A DNA stretch of 64,000 nucleotides. Source: Microbacterium indicum DSM 19969 (GTDB lineage: Bacteria; Actinomycetota; Actinomycetes; Actinomycetales; Microbacteriaceae). The stretch lies in contig NZ_AULR01000012.1 of the NCBI RefSeq assembly GCF_000422385.1, positions 1 to 64,000 of the forward strand, given 5' to 3'. The notes under the pieces are model-generated. The model was not told where the DNA came from. It searched no databases and worked only from the letters and a program-made list of their open reading frames with translations. The position numbers were made by a program, and so were the translations under genes. Of this stretch, positions 12,382 through 22,115 are shown in pieces. The first letter of the stretch is position 1; each line of letters starts with the position of its first letter.

Positions 12382-13436
12382 CAGACCACCATCCCGAACT
12401 GCTCGCTGAAGCGCACATCGCCCTCTGCCATGTCGCGCATGTCCTGTACGTCGGAGCGGAACATGAGCGCCCGCTCGATGCCGAGGCCGAAGGCGAAGCC
12501 CGAGTACACCTCGGGGTCGATGCCCGCGGCGCGCAGCACGTTGGGGTTCACCATGCCGCAGCCGCCCCACTCGATCCACCGCGCACCGCCCGTGAACGTC
12601 GGGTGCCACAGGTCGAACTCGGCCGACGGCTCGGTGAACGGGAAGTGGTTGGTGCGCAGGCGCGTCTTCGCCTCGGCGCCGAAGAGCTGGCGCGCGAGGT
12701 GATCGAGCGTGCCCTTGAGGTGCGCCATCGTGATGCCCTTGTCGATCACGAGCCCCTCGGCCTGCGTGAAGACCGGAAGGTGCGTCGCGTCGAACTCGTC
12801 GGTGCGGGCGACGCGGCCGGGCGAGAGCATGTAGATCGGTCGCTCGTCGAGCGTGCCTCGCCGCTCGAGCATCGTGCGCATCTGCACGGGACTCGTCTGC
12901 GTGCGCAGCACGAGGTGCCGCTCGATCGGATCCACGAAGAACGTGTCCTGCATCTGGCGCGCGGGGTGGTCCTCGTCGAGGTTGAGCGAGTCGAAGTTGA
13001 ACCACTCGTGCTCGAGCTCGGGCCCCTCCTCGATCTCCCACCCGAGGCCGACGAAGATGTCGGTGATGGTCTCCTGCATGAGCCCCATCGGGTGACGGGC
13101 GCCCTGGCGGGTGCGGCTCGCGACGGCGGTGATGTCGACGCGCTCTGCCTCGAGCTGCGCGGCGACCTCGGCCTCCTGCAGCTCGGCCTCGCGCGCCGCG
13201 AACGCCTGGTTCACGCGCCCGCGCGCCTGGCCGATGAGCTTGCCGAACTCGGCCTTGCGCTCCTTCGCCACGCTGCGCATCTGCGCGTTGAACGTCGCGA
13301 GCGGGCTGCCCTCGCCCTGATGGGCGGAGCGGGCCTGCTTCAGCGCCGCGGTATCGGAGGCCGCGGCGACCGCGGCGAGCGCGTCGGCGACCGCGGCATC
13401 CACCGCCTCGGGTGAGATCTCGGGTACGTCAGACAC
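12381..13436 (-). CDS. pheS: Phenylalanine--tRNA ligase alpha subunit
   Basis: Catalytic alpha subunit of class II PheRS, 351 aa. An N-terminal helical arm (1-90) is followed by the catalytic core with motif 2 (HLVLRTQTSPVQMR), the KGTLDHLAR region and motif 3 (GFAFGLGIERALM). The GTG start is supported by TAGACT (13445-13450) 8 nt upstream; the TAG is the stop codon of the amino-acid permease gene. pheST can thus be read from the importer operon or from its own leaderless promoter. Confidence 0.97.
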   Translation of the reverse strand: MSDVPEISPEAVDAAVADALAAVAAASDTAALKQARSAHQGEGSPLATFNAQMRSVAKERKAEFGKLIGQARGRVNQAFAAREAELQEAEVAAQLEAERVDITAVASRTRQGARHPMGLMQETITDIFVGLGWEIEEGPELEHEWFNFDSLNLDEDHPARQMQDTFFVDPIERHLVLRTQTSPVQMRTMLERRGTLDERPIYMLSPGRVARTDEFDATHLPVFTQAEGLVIDKGITMAHLKGTLDHLARQLFGAEAKTRLRTNHFPFTEPSAEFDLWHPTFTGGARWIEWGGCGMVNPNVLRAAGIDPEVYSGFAFGLGIERALMFRSDVQDMRDMAEGDVRFSEQFGMVV

Positions 13437-13444
13437 GAGTCCCG

Positions 13445-13450
13445 AGTCTA
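13445..13450 (-). promoter_or_regulatory. -10 element of pheS embedded in the gluD stop codon
   Basis: Minus-strand TAGACT, 8 nt before the pheS GTG. Bases 13448-13450 are the TAG stop of the upstream permease gene. TAGACT is the best form of this hexamer seen in the window. Confidence 0.5.
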
Positions 13451-14362
13451 CTTGCGGTCGGACCCGTCCACGTCGACCTGCTGCGCGAGGATCTGCGTAT
13501 CGGTCCCCTCCTCGTGCACGCGGCCCGGCGCCATCGCCGCGTTCGCGGTCTGGACCTTGGGCGAGCGCTTGAGGCCGCGCTCGACGCGGTACGCGACGTA
13601 GGACAGCGCCATGCAGATCAGGATGTAGATCGCGCCCGTCACGAGGGTGAACGGGATGATCGGGGCCTCGTAGAGGATGTTGCGGCCCAGCTGGCGGGCG
13701 ATGTAGAGCAGCTCGGGGTAGGTGATGATGAAGCCGAGCGCCGTGTCCTTCAGCGTCACGACGAGCTGCGCGATGATCACGGGCATCATGGCGCGGATCG
13801 CCTGCGGCAGCAGGACGAGGCGCATGACGCCGCTCTTGCGCAGGCCGACCGCGTAGCCGGCCTCGCTCTGGCCGCGGGGCAGCGACGCGACGCCCGCGCG
13901 GATCGCCTCGGCGATGACCGAGCCGTTGTAGATGACGAGCCCGATGACGACGGCCCAGTACGGCGAGACCCGCATGCCGAGGACGGGCAGCCCGTAGTAG
14001 AGCAGCATCATCGCCACGAGGACCGGGATCGCGCGGAGGATCTCGGTGATCCACGCGACCGGCAGGCGCACCCAGGCGTGGTCGGACAGGCGCCCGATCG
14101 CGAGGGCGAATCCGAGGACGAGCGATCCGACGGCCGCGAGCGCGAACGCACGGAGCGTCGCGAGGAGGCCCTCGCCGATCTGCGCCCAGACGGCGGTGTA
14201 GCTGAGCAGCTCCCACTTGCGGGCCGTGAACTGACCCGCCTCGGCGAAGCGCCAGATCACGAACGCGAGGAGCGCGACGATGACGACGACCGTCACGATG
14301 CCGAGCACGCGGTTGCGCGCGACGGCGCGGGGCCCGGGTACGTCGTAGAGAACGGAGCTCAT
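13448..14362 (-). CDS. gluD: Amino-acid ABC transporter permease (GluD-like)
   Basis: A 304-aa inner-membrane subunit of a polar amino-acid importer, probably for glutamate. The N-terminus has one extra membrane segment (about 15-40); the core has about five more and the EAA loop for ATPase contact (EAIRAGVASLPRGQSEAGYAVG). The C-terminal tail of about 40 residues is polar. It pairs with GluC to form the channel. Its TAG stop lies inside the pheS -10 hexamer. The exact substrate cannot be read from the sequence. Confidence 0.9.
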   Translation of the reverse strand: MSSVLYDVPGPRAVARNRVLGIVTVVVIVALLAFVIWRFAEAGQFTARKWELLSYTAVWAQIGEGLLATLRAFALAAVGSLVLGFALAIGRLSDHAWVRLPVAWITEILRAIPVLVAMMLLYYGLPVLGMRVSPYWAVVIGLVIYNGSVIAEAIRAGVASLPRGQSEAGYAVGLRKSGVMRLVLLPQAIRAMMPVIIAQLVVTLKDTALGFIITYPELLYIARQLGRNILYEAPIIPFTLVTGAIYILICMALSYVAYRVERGLKRSPKVQTANAAMAPGRVHEEGTDTQILAQQVDVDGSDRK

Positions 14363-14390
14363 CGGATCTCCTCCGAGTGGTGACGGGCGA

Positions 14391-15038
14391 TCATCGCGCG
14401 ATCCGCAGACGGCGCTCGAGGTAGTTCTGCAGCCACGAGAGCAGCAGAACGAGCGCGACGAAGAGGGCGGCGACCCAGAGCAGCACGCCGAGGGCGTTCT
14501 CACCGCGCTCGGACATGTACGCGCGGAGCGAGCCGAGATTGACGACGGAGAAGCCGGCGGCGACCGTCGTGTTCTTGAGCAGGGCGATGAGCACGCTCAT
14601 GAGGGGAGGCACCATCGAGCGCCCCGCCTGCGGCAGGACCACCTGCGTCATGACCTGGCCGAAGGTGAGGCCCAGCGCGCGAGCCGCCTCGGCCTGCCCC
14701 ACCGGGACCACGTTGATGCCGGACCGGATGACCTCGGCGATGTACGTGGCCGTGTAGAGGCCGAGCGCCCAGATCGCGAGGACGAGGAAGTCCGGGTCTC
14801 CGGGCAGCAGGAGCGGGAGCCCGAAGGCGAAGAAGAAGAAGATCAGCGTCAGCGGGGTGTTGCGCACGATGTTGACGTACGCCCAGCCGACGCCGCGGGC
14901 GATCGGCACGGGAGAGACGCGCATGGCGCCCACCACGAACCCGACGACGAGCGCGATGGCGCCGCCGGCCAGGAACAGCAGGATGGTTCCCCACAGCGCC
15001 TCGCCCCACAGGTCGAGGTTGTCGGTGATGATCCCCAC
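14391..15038 (-). CDS. gluC: Amino-acid ABC transporter permease (GluC-like)
   Basis: A 215-aa permease with five or six membrane segments and the EAA loop (EVIRSGINVVPVGQAEAARALG). It begins with GTG (15038) after a strong hairpin in the gluB-gluC gap. The N-terminus (MGIITDNLDLWGEALWGTI) resembles GluC of the corynebacterial glutamate importer. It acts with GluD, GluA and GluB. Confidence 0.9.
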   Translation of the reverse strand: MGIITDNLDLWGEALWGTILLFLAGGAIALVVGFVVGAMRVSPVPIARGVGWAYVNIVRNTPLTLIFFFFAFGLPLLLPGDPDFLVLAIWALGLYTATYIAEVIRSGINVVPVGQAEAARALGLTFGQVMTQVVLPQAGRSMVPPLMSVLIALLKNTTVAAGFSVVNLGSLRAYMSERGENALGVLLWVAALFVALVLLLSWLQNYLERRLRIAR

Positions 15039-15065
15039 GTGGCGATCCTTCCGCGTCAGATGGAG

Positions 15066-15095
15066 GCTCGGGGCGGCGTTCCCGCCGCCCCGAGC
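15066..15095 (-). terminator. Attenuator-type hairpin between gluB and gluC
   Basis: Perfect 12-bp GC-rich stem GCTCGGGGCGGC/GCCGCCCCGAGC with a 6-nt loop. It starts 11 nt after the gluB stop, inside the operon. Such hairpins after the binding-protein gene commonly protect that part of the mRNA or partly stop transcription, so that binding protein is made in excess over permease. Confidence 0.65.
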
Positions 15096-15106
15096 GATGG
15101 TGCGTC

Positions 15107-16021
15107 TTACTCGATGGGCTCGGTCTGCGGCTGCGTCGCGTCGACGCCCGCGGCGCCGAGGTCGTAGTCGAAGATCGCCTGCCAGGTGTCGCCGCCGTCG
15201 TCGAGGACGCTGTTCAGGTAGTCCTGGAGCGCCTGGTCGTCGTTCGGCAGGCCGATGCCGTAGCGCTCCTCAGTGAAGGGCTCGCCGACGACCTTGAGCT
15301 CGTCGGGCTGCGCGGCCGCGTAGCCGATGAGGATCGCCTCGTCGGTCGTCACGGCGTCGACCGAACCCTGGGTCAGGGCCTGCACGCACTCGGAGTAGGA
15401 GCCGAACTCCACGGTCTTCGCGTCGTAGTTGTCGCGGATGTTCTGGATCGGGGTCGAGCCCGTCGCCGAGCAGACCGTGACGTCGCTCGTCAGGTCGGCG
15501 TCGGACGTGATCGTGTCGTTGTCGGCCGCGACCAGCAGGCCCTGGCCCGTGATGAAGTACGGTCCCGCGAAGTTGATCTGCTTGGCGCGGTCCTCGGTCA
15601 TCGAGTAGGTGCCGACGTAGAGGTCGATGTCGCCGTTGACGAGCGCCTGCTCGCGGTTGGCCGACTCGATCTCCTCGTAGGTGATCTGGTCGTCCGAGAA
15701 GCCGAGCGACGCGGCCATCCAGCGGGCGATGTCGATGTCGAAGCCCGTGCGGTCGCCCGACACGGGGTCGACGTACCCGAGGCCCGGCTGGTCGCTCTTG
15801 ACGCCGATGTTGATCGATCCCCGCGCCGTCGCGGCCTCGAAGGTGGGGCTGTCGGCGAGGTCGGGCGATCCGAGGTCGAACGTGGGGGCCTCTGCCGTGG
15901 CGTCGCCCTCCGAGCCGCTCGACGAACCGGTGTCGGTCGGCGATCCGCTGTTGCAGGCGGTCAGGGCGAAGAGCGCGGTTGCCGCGATTCCCGCCGCGGC
16001 GATCGTGCGGAGCTTTCGCAT
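15107..16021 (-). CDS. gluB: Amino-acid ABC transporter substrate-binding lipoprotein (GluB-like)
   Basis: A 304-aa family-3 solute-binding protein. The signal peptide ends in the lipobox LTAC (Cys23), so the mature protein is lipid-anchored outside the membrane. A Ser/Gly/Glu-rich linker follows (24-45), then the bilobed domain with GFDIDIARWMAASLG and DLYVGTYSMTEDRAKQ. A glutamate or other polar amino acid is the likely ligand, from the GluABCD context. It lies between gluA and gluC on one operon. Confidence 0.92.
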   Translation of the reverse strand: MRKLRTIAAAGIAATALFALTACNSGSPTDTGSSSGSEGDATAEAPTFDLGSPDLADSPTFEAATARGSINIGVKSDQPGLGYVDPVSGDRTGFDIDIARWMAASLGFSDDQITYEEIESANREQALVNGDIDLYVGTYSMTEDRAKQINFAGPYFITGQGLLVAADNDTITSDADLTSDVTVCSATGSTPIQNIRDNYDAKTVEFGSYSECVQALTQGSVDAVTTDEAILIGYAAAQPDELKVVGEPFTEERYGIGLPNDDQALQDYLNSVLDDGGDTWQAIFDYDLGAAGVDATQPQTEPIE

Positions 16022-16091
16022 GGGGTTCCTCCTGGTGTTGTCGATGGCGCCGGTGTGCTGTTGGGTTCGGCGCCGGTGAGGGAGCGTTGTG

Positions 16092-16832
16092 TCAGGCCGT
16101 GATGAGCTTCGAGAGGAAGTCCTTGGCGCGATCCGACTTCGGGTTCGAGAAGAACTCGGCGGGCGCGGCCTGTTCGACGATCTCGCCGTCCGCCATAAAG
16201 ACGACCCTGTCGGCGGCCTTGCGGGCGAAGCCCATCTCGTGGGTCACGACGATCATCGTCATGCCCTCCTTCGCGAGGCCGACCATGACGTCGAGGACCT
16301 CGTTGATCATCTCGGGGTCGAGCGCGCTCGTCGGCTCGTCGAAGAGCATGACCTTGGGGTGCATCGCGAGCGAGCGGGCGATCGCGACGCGCTGCTGCTG
16401 ACCGCCCGAAAGCTGGGCCGGGAGCTTGTCGGCCTGGTGTCCGACGCCGACGCGGTCGAGGAGCTCGCGCGCCTCCTTCTCGGCGTCGGCCTTCTTGCGG
16501 CCGAGGACCTTGATGGGGCCGAGAGTGACGTTGTCGAGGATCGTCAGGTGGCTGAAGAGGTTGAACGACTGGAAGACCATGCCGACCTCGGCCCGGAGCT
16601 GCGCGAGCGCCTTCCCCTCCTTGGGAAGCTCCTTGCCGTCGATCGTGATCGACCCGCTCGTGATCGTCTCGAGGCGGTTGATCGTGCGACACAGCGTCGA
16701 CTTGCCGGAGCCCGACGGGCCGATGACGACGACGACCTCGCCGCGGTCGACGGTGAGGTCGATGCTCTTGAGTGCGTGGAAGTCGCCGTAGTGCTTCTGG
16801 ACGTCCGAGATGACGACGAGGGGCTCAGCCAT
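16092..16832 (-). CDS. gluA: Amino-acid ABC transporter ATP-binding protein (GluA-like)
   Basis: A 246-aa ATPase of the polar amino-acid importer family. Walker A is GPSGSGKST, the signature is [12 protein letters not shown], Walker B is VMLFDEP and the switch His lies in VTHEMGF. It is the first gene of the importer operon. A TACGGT hexamer (16839-16844) lies 6 nt upstream of the ATG and no ribosome-binding site is seen, so the mRNA is probably leaderless. Confidence 0.94.
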   Translation of the reverse strand: MAEPLVVISDVQKHYGDFHALKSIDLTVDRGEVVVVIGPSGSGKSTLCRTINRLETITSGSITIDGKELPKEGKALAQLRAEVGMVFQSFNLFSHLTILDNVTLGPIKVLGRKKADAEKEARELLDRVGVGHQADKLPAQLSGGQQQRVAIARSLAMHPKVMLFDEPTSALDPEMINEVLDVMVGLAKEGMTMIVVTHEMGFARKAADRVVFMADGEIVEQAAPAEFFSNPKSDRAKDFLSKLITA

Positions 16833-16838
16833 GGAGCC

Positions 16839-16844
16839 ACCGTA
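16839..16844 (-). promoter_or_regulatory. Probable -10 element of the gluABCD operon
   Basis: Minus-strand TACGGT, 6 nt before the gluA ATG, in an 81-nt gap. No consensus -35 was found. Confidence 0.35.
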
Positions 16845-16909
16845 CGCGTCTCGTTCAGCTTTCGGCCAGCTCCCCCGCCGGTGTTACACGCTTGTCATAC
16901 AGCCGCCGG

Positions 16910-17728
16910 TCAGACGGCGCGCTGCGCGAAGGCCGACTCGTAGAGGCACACGCTGGCGGCCGTCGCGAGGTTGAGCGACTCGGCCTGACCGTAGATCGGG
17001 AGCCGCAGCGCGCGGTCGCAGAGCGCGAGCGCCTCGTCGGTGAGGCCGCGCGCCTCGTTGCCGAACACCCATGCCGTCGGCTCCGTCAGGAGGGCCCGCT
17101 CCGCGAGCAGGTCGTCGCCCTTGACGTCGGCCGCGACGACCCGCATGCCGGCCCCGCGGGCGCGGCCCACGACGTCGGCGAGGTCGGCGTCGAGCGCGAA
17201 CGGGACGTGGAAGAGCGAGCCCGTCGTGGAGCGGACCACCTTCGGGTTGAAGGCGTCGACGGTGCGCCCCGTCAGGATCACGGCGTCCGCCCCCACGGCG
17301 TCGGCCGCCCGGAGGATCGTGCCGAGGTTGCCGGGGTCGCGGACCTCCTCGCAGATCACGACGAGGCGCGGCTCGGCGCCGTCGGCGAAGATCTCCTTGA
17401 GCGCCGTGGGGTTCTGGCGCGCGACCGCGACGAAGCCCTGCGGGGTGACGGTGTCGCTCATCGCGTCGATGACGGCCTCGTCGGCGTACTCCCACTCGAG
17501 ATCCGGGTTCTCGGCCTGCGCGTCGTCGATCAGCGCGCGGATGTCGCCATGCTTCTCGAGGCCCGTGGGCGTCACGTAGAGCTGCTCGACGAGGTCCGGG
17601 CGGAAGGTCAGCGCCTCGCGCACCGCCTGCGGCCCCTCGAGGAGGAACCGCCCGGTGTCGCGGCGCTCCGAGCGCTGCGACAGCTTGCGGATCGTGCGGA
17701 CTCGGGCGGCGCGGGGGTTCTCAAGCAC
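16910..17728 (-). CDS. SpoU-family (TrmH) RNA 2'-O-methyltransferase
   Basis: A 272-aa SPOUT-class methyltransferase, probably acting on rRNA. The N-terminal part (1-100) is an L30e-like substrate-binding domain (SERRDTGRFLLEGPQAVREAL). The C-terminal trefoil-knot domain has EEVRDPGNLGTILR, WVFGNEARGL and LPIYGQAESLNLATAASVCLYE, the three SpoU motifs. It follows rplT, a common place for this gene. The GTG start is 6 nt after a TAGACT hexamer (17735-17740), so the mRNA is probably leaderless. The target nucleotide is unknown. Confidence 0.92.
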   Translation of the reverse strand: MLENPRAARVRTIRKLSQRSERRDTGRFLLEGPQAVREALTFRPDLVEQLYVTPTGLEKHGDIRALIDDAQAENPDLEWEYADEAVIDAMSDTVTPQGFVAVARQNPTALKEIFADGAEPRLVVICEEVRDPGNLGTILRAADAVGADAVILTGRTVDAFNPKVVRSTTGSLFHVPFALDADLADVVGRARGAGMRVVAADVKGDDLLAERALLTEPTAWVFGNEARGLTDEALALCDRALRLPIYGQAESLNLATAASVCLYESAFAQRAV

Positions 17729-17734
17729 GTGACG

Positions 17735-17740
17735 AGTCTA
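17735..17740 (-). promoter_or_regulatory. Probable -10 element of the SpoU methyltransferase gene
   Basis: Minus-strand TAGACT, 6 nt before the GTG start and 17 nt downstream of the rplT terminator, where a new transcript would be expected to begin. Confidence 0.45.
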
Positions 17741-17756
17741 CGGATCCGAACATGCG

Positions 17757-17790
17757 AGAAGAGGGGCACCCCGTGGGGTGCCCCTCTTCT
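17757..17790 (-). terminator. Terminator of the infC-rpmI-rplT operon
   Basis: Perfect 16-bp inverted repeat (17757-17772 with 17775-17790: AGAAGAGGGGCACCCC and its complement) around a 2-base centre, 11 nt after the rplT stop. It is the strongest hairpin of the region. No T run follows on the minus strand. Confidence 0.85.
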
Positions 17791-17801
17791 GAGACAGCTG
17801 C

Positions 17802-18185
17802 TTACGCGGCCTTCGGCGCGTTGACGTCGCCGGGCAGAGCGCCCTTCGCGACCTCGACGAGCGTCTGGAACGTCGCGGGCTCGTTGACCGCGAGCTCGGC
17901 GAGCATGCGGCGGTCGACGCCCACGCCGGCCAGGTTCAGGCCCTGGATGAAGCGGTTGTAGGTGAGACCGTTCGCGCGGGCGCCGGCGTTGATGCGCTGG
18001 ATCCACAGACGACGGAAGTCGCCCTTGCGCTTGCGGCGGTCGCGGTAGGCGTAGACGAGCGAGTGGGTGACCTGCTCCTTGGCCTTGCGGTACAGACGCG
18101 AACGCTGTCCGCGGTAGCCCGACGCGCGCTCGAGGATGACCCGGCGCTTCTTCTGTGCGTTTACTGCGCGCTTGACACGTGCCAT
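17802..18185 (-). CDS. rplT: 50S ribosomal protein L20
   Basis: A 127-aa r-protein needed early in 50S assembly; binds 23S rRNA. The very basic N-terminus ([15 protein letters not shown]) and the core [20 protein letters not shown] are diagnostic. The C-terminal extension [15 protein letters not shown] is slightly longer than in E. coli, as in other actinobacteria. Third gene of infC-rpmI-rplT. Confidence 0.98.
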   Translation of the reverse strand: MARVKRAVNAQKKRRVILERASGYRGQRSRLYRKAKEQVTHSLVYAYRDRRKRKGDFRRLWIQRINAGARANGLTYNRFIQGLNLAGVGVDRRMLAELAVNEPATFQTLVEVAKGALPGDVNAPKAA

Positions 18186-18216
18186 GAGTTTTCTTCCTTA
18201 CGAACTATCGCGCTGT

Positions 18217-18411
18217 TCAGCGACCGAGGAGCTTCTTGACGGTCTTGACGTCGTTGCCCGAGATGACCTGATCCTGGTTCAGGCGACGGGTGCGACGGCT
18301 CGACTTGTGCTCGAGGTTGTGGCGCATGCCGGCCTGCTGCTTCTTCAGCTTGCCGCTGCCGGTGATCTTGAAGCGCTTCTTGGCACCCGAGTGGGTCTTC
18401 TGCTTCGGCAT
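18217..18411 (-). CDS. rpmI: 50S ribosomal protein L35
   Basis: A 64-aa basic r-protein starting [15 protein letters not shown] and ending VKKLLGR, the normal length. Located between infC and rplT, the usual bacterial order. The frame is open further upstream, but MPKQKT is the conserved start. Confidence 0.97.
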   Translation of the reverse strand: MPKQKTHSGAKKRFKITGSGKLKKQQAGMRHNLEHKSSRRTRRLNQDQVISGNDVKTVKKLLGR

Positions 18412-18498
18412 ATTCCGTGACTTTCCGTGTGGTGTTCGCCCTGCGGGCGACATGTGGTTCTGCCCACCCTGCGGGCGGGAAGCTGTGGGAGATCCGAG

Positions 18499-19125
<627 letters not shown>

Positions 19126-19402
19126 GCGGAACTCCTTGAGTGTGTGGTGTCGAGCCACCGCGGTGCGAGGGTCGCGTCGCGGGCGGGAGAGAGATCAGCA
19201 TCCGCCCATGGACGCGCGACGAATCGCTCGCACACAGTCACACCCGGTGGGCGCCCCTGCGAGGAGTGCCCCAGCCCGCCTCGCGGCGGACGGAGTGTCG
19301 GCAGAACCCGGTAGCCTGGAACGGCAAGCGCGGGTGGGATGGAGATCCTCTTTCGTCCGAATTCACATTCGGAGCCCGGAGCAGTCTAGCAGAGAGAACC
19401 AC
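19126..19402. promoter_or_regulatory. Divergent control region of infC and the DUF1844 gene
   Basis: A 277-nt gap. On the minus strand TAGACT (19383-19388) is a candidate -10 for infC and would give a leader of about 250 nt. The leader has a perfect 7-bp hairpin TCCGAAT/ATTCGGA (19356-19373) and a 5-bp CCGCC/GGCGG stem near 19280. A plus-strand TAGCCT at 19312-19317 might be the -10 of the divergent gene. A long infC leader is common in bacteria; I do not recognise a known riboregulator here. Confidence 0.35.
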
Positions 19403-19825
19403 ATGAGCACCAGCCCGGCCGGCAGCGCCGCCCACGCCCACTCGTTCGACGCCTCCCGTGTGGCCGAATGGGACGAGAAGGAGGCCGCGGCGGAGGCCGC
19501 GGGAGCGGCGCGCGACATCGCCGACGTCCCCGCCGTCGAGGTCGTCTCGACCGCCTGCATCCACCTCATGAGCGCCGCCGCCGTGAAGCTCGGCCTCGGC
19601 GAGGAACCGGGGGCCGAGCGCCTCGTCGACCTGGACGAGGCGCGCAAGCTCATCAACGCCCTCGCGGGCCTCGTGACGGCCGCGGCCCCGGAGATCAGCG
19701 ACTCGCACGCGCGACCGATCCGCGACGGCCTGCGCTCGCTGCAGCTGCGCTTCCGCGAGATCTCGACGATCCCCGACGCCCCGGGCAAGGGCCCGGGCGA
19801 GAAGCACACGGGCTCGGTGATCTGA
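19403..19825 (+). CDS. DUF1844 domain-containing protein
   Basis: A 140-aa acidic cytoplasmic protein. The segment after residue 45 (VVSTACIHLMSAAAVKLGL ... LDEARKLINALAGLV) is the DUF1844 core. No function is established. It is usually encoded beside infC in actinobacteria, and here it is transcribed divergently from it. The ATG at 19403 is preceded by AGAGAGAACC, a weak ribosome-binding site. Its stop lies 6 nt from the convergent SseB-family gene. Confidence 0.85.
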   Translation: MSTSPAGSAAHAHSFDASRVAEWDEKEAAAEAAGAARDIADVPAVEVVSTACIHLMSAAAVKLGLGEEPGAERLVDLDEARKLINALAGLVTAAAPEISDSHARPIRDGLRSLQLRFREISTIPDAPGKGPGEKHTGSVI

Positions 19826-19831
19826 CCCGCG

Positions 19832-20647
19832 TCAGTCGGGCGAGGCCGCCAGGCGCACCTGCATCGAGTCGACGAGGACCGCGATGCGGTCGTCGGCGGC
19901 CCATCGGCGCGCGAGTCGCTGCGTGATCGCGTCGAGCTCGTCGCGGTCGAGCCCCCGCATGAGCGCGAGCACGACCGTGACCTCGGGGCCGCGCAGACGC
20001 CCCGTCGGATCGCCCGCCTCGACCCGCAGATCGTGGACCGCGAGCTCGGAGCCGATCGACTCGTGGAACGCGCGCGCCACCTCGGGGCTGCGCCACGGCG
20101 CCGTCCACGGCTGATCCTGCGCGATCGCCCACACAGCGGGGCGGCGGACGACGAACTCGGTGTCGCTCGTCGGATCGAGCACGACGAGGTCGGTGTCCTC
20201 CCCCGCCGCCGCGAGCGCCGCGCGCGGACCCGCGACGGGGATCGGGCGCGCCGACGGGTTCCAGGCCCGCATCGTGTCGACGCTCGTGAACGCCGGGAGG
20301 ACCCTGCGCCCGTCGGGCGACGCGACCGTGACGATCGACAGCTCCTGGGTCTTGTCGACATGGAGCCCCGTGGGCCCGACCCCGTCCTCGCCCTTCTCCG
20401 CGACGAGCGGGACGAGGACCCGCGCCTGGCGCAGGCCGTCGATCACGGCCTCCTCGGTTCCCTCCCCCGCACGGAACGCCTCGAGGGCCGCGAGGAGCAC
20501 CGGGTCGGCGGTTCCGTCGTCGCCCGCCGCGGGATTCGGCCGGAAGGTGCGGCCCTCCCACGCCTGGCCGGCGGAGTCGGCCGTGTTCGCCAGGTGCGCG
20601 AGGTGGTCGGGCAGCGCCCGATCGCCGTCGTCAGACGGTCGCGACAT
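19832..20647 (-). CDS. SseB family protein
   Basis: A 271-aa soluble protein with an SseB-like domain: [43 protein letters not shown], and a C-terminal SseB_C-like part ([25 protein letters not shown]). Function is unknown in actinobacteria. The ATG at 20647 overlaps the end of priA by 17 nt, so it belongs to the his operon transcript. An upstream extension of the frame lies inside priA and is unlikely to be used. Confidence 0.85.
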   Translation of the reverse strand: MSRPSDDGDRALPDHLAHLANTADSAGQAWEGRTFRPNPAAGDDGTADPVLLAALEAFRAGEGTEEAVIDGLRQARVLVPLVAEKGEDGVGPTGLHVDKTQELSIVTVASPDGRRVLPAFTSVDTMRAWNPSARPIPVAGPRAALAAAGEDTDLVVLDPTSDTEFVVRRPAVWAIAQDQPWTAPWRSPEVARAFHESIGSELAVHDLRVEAGDPTGRLRGPEVTVVLALMRGLDRDELDAITQRLARRWAADDRIAVLVDSMQVRLAASPD

Positions 20648-21377
20648 CCAGGGCCTCGGCGAGCGTGAACGCCCCCGTGTAGAGCGCCTTGCCGACGATC
20701 GCACCCTCGACGCCGAGCGGCACGAGCTCGCGGAGCGCGGCGATGTCGTCGAGGTTCGAGACGCCGCCCGACGCCACGATGGGCCTGTCGGTGTGCTCGG
20801 TCATCTCGCGGAGCAGGTCGAGGTTCGGCCCGCGCAGCGTACCGTCCTTCGTGACGTCGGTGACGACGTAGCGCGCGCAGCCCGCCTTCTCGAGGCGCTC
20901 GAGGACCTCCCAGAGGTCGCCGCCGTCCTCGGTCCAGCCGCGCGCCGCGAGAGTCGTGCCGCGCACGTCGAGGCCCACCGCGATCGACTCGCCGTAGCGC
21001 GCGATGACGGCCTCGGTCCAGTCGGGGTTCTCGAGGGCCGCGGTGCCGAGGTTGACGCGCTCGCAGCCGGAGGCGAGCGCCGCCTCGAGCGAGGCGTCGT
21101 CGCGGATGCCGCCCGAGAGCTCGACCTTGACGCCTTTCATGTGCTTGATGACCTTGCGCAGGATCGCGACGTTGCTGCCGCGCCCGAAGGCCGCGTCGAG
21201 ATCGACGAGGTGGAGCCACTCGGCGCCCGAGTCGCGCCACTGCTCGGCGGCCTCGATCGGGTCGCCGAAGCTCTGCTCGGATCCAGCCGCGCCCTGGGTC
21301 AGGCGAACGGCCTTGCCCCCGGCGACATCGACTGCGGGAAGAAGCACAAGTCCGGGTGTGGACGCGAAATCGTTCAT
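20631..21377 (-). CDS. priA: Bifunctional HisA/TrpF phosphoribosyl isomerase
   Basis: A 248-aa (beta-alpha)8-barrel isomerising ProFAR (histidine pathway) and, in actinobacteria that lack trpF, PRA in tryptophan synthesis. [15 protein letters not shown] holds the first catalytic Asp, and [16 protein letters not shown] holds the second Asp and a phosphate loop; [15 protein letters not shown] is the other phosphate loop. A strong GAGGAGAG precedes the ATG at 21377. Dual function is inferred from the lineage. Confidence 0.92.
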   Translation of the reverse strand: MNDFASTPGLVLLPAVDVAGGKAVRLTQGAAGSEQSFGDPIEAAEQWRDSGAEWLHLVDLDAAFGRGSNVAILRKVIKHMKGVKVELSGGIRDDASLEAALASGCERVNLGTAALENPDWTEAVIARYGESIAVGLDVRGTTLAARGWTEDGGDLWEVLERLEKAGCARYVVTDVTKDGTLRGPNLDLLREMTEHTDRPIVASGGVSNLDDIAALRELVPLGVEGAIVGKALYTGAFTLAEALDVATV

Positions 21378-21473
21378 CTCTCCTCGCGGCGCACGGGACC
21401 TTCCCGCATCACGCACAAGGGTCAACGATAGGCCCCGCGCCCAGATGGATCCAATCCTGCGACTCGGTGTTTC

Positions 21474-22115
21474 TCAAGCGGGCAGGGTGCCGATCCAGTT
21501 GCGGAGCAGCGCGATGCCCGCGGGGCCGGACTTCTCGGGGTGGAACTGGGTCGCCGACAGCGGACCGTTCTCCACCGCCGCGATGAACCGCGACCCGTGC
21601 TGAGCCCAGGTGACCGCCGGCGGCGCGATCCGCGGATGCGGGTCGATGTGCCACGCCTGCGCGGCGTACGAGTGCACGAAGTAGAAGCGCTCATCCTCGA
21701 GCCCCGCGAAGAGCCGCGACCCCTCCGCGGCCTCGACGGTGCTCCACCCCATGTGCGGGACGACCGGCGCGTCGAGCTTCGTGACCTCGCCCGGCCACTC
21801 GCCGAGGCCCTCGGCCTCGGCGCCGCGCTCGATCCCGCGCTCGTACATCACCTGCATGCCGACGCAGATCCCGAGCACGGGGAGCCCGCCCGCGAGGCGG
21901 CGCCCCACGAGCTCGCCGCCGCGGATCGCGTTCAGCTGCTCCATGACGGCGCTGAACGCTCCGACGCCGGGGACGACGAGGCCGGCCGCGTCCATGACCA
22001 GTCCGCGGTCGCGGGTCAGCCGGACGTCGGCTCCGGCCTCGGCGAGCGCCTTGACGGCCGAGTGGACGTTGCCCGACCCGTAGTCGAGGACGGCGACGAG
22101 GGGGCCGTCGGCCAT
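21474..22115 (-). CDS. hisH: Imidazole glycerol phosphate synthase subunit HisH
   Basis: Glutamine amidotransferase subunit, 213 aa, supplying ammonia to HisF. The nucleophile lies in GICVGMQ (Cys84) and the His/Glu pair in FHPEKS near residue 197. DYGSGNVHS begins the chain. Its ATG overlaps the hisB stop as TGATG. hisF is not in this window. Confidence 0.96.
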   Translation of the reverse strand: MADGPLVAVLDYGSGNVHSAVKALAEAGADVRLTRDRGLVMDAAGLVVPGVGAFSAVMEQLNAIRGGELVGRRLAGGLPVLGICVGMQVMYERGIERGAEAEGLGEWPGEVTKLDAPVVPHMGWSTVEAAEGSRLFAGLEDERFYFVHSYAAQAWHIDPHPRIAPPAVTWAQHGSRFIAAVENGPLSATQFHPEKSGPAGIALLRNWIGTLPA

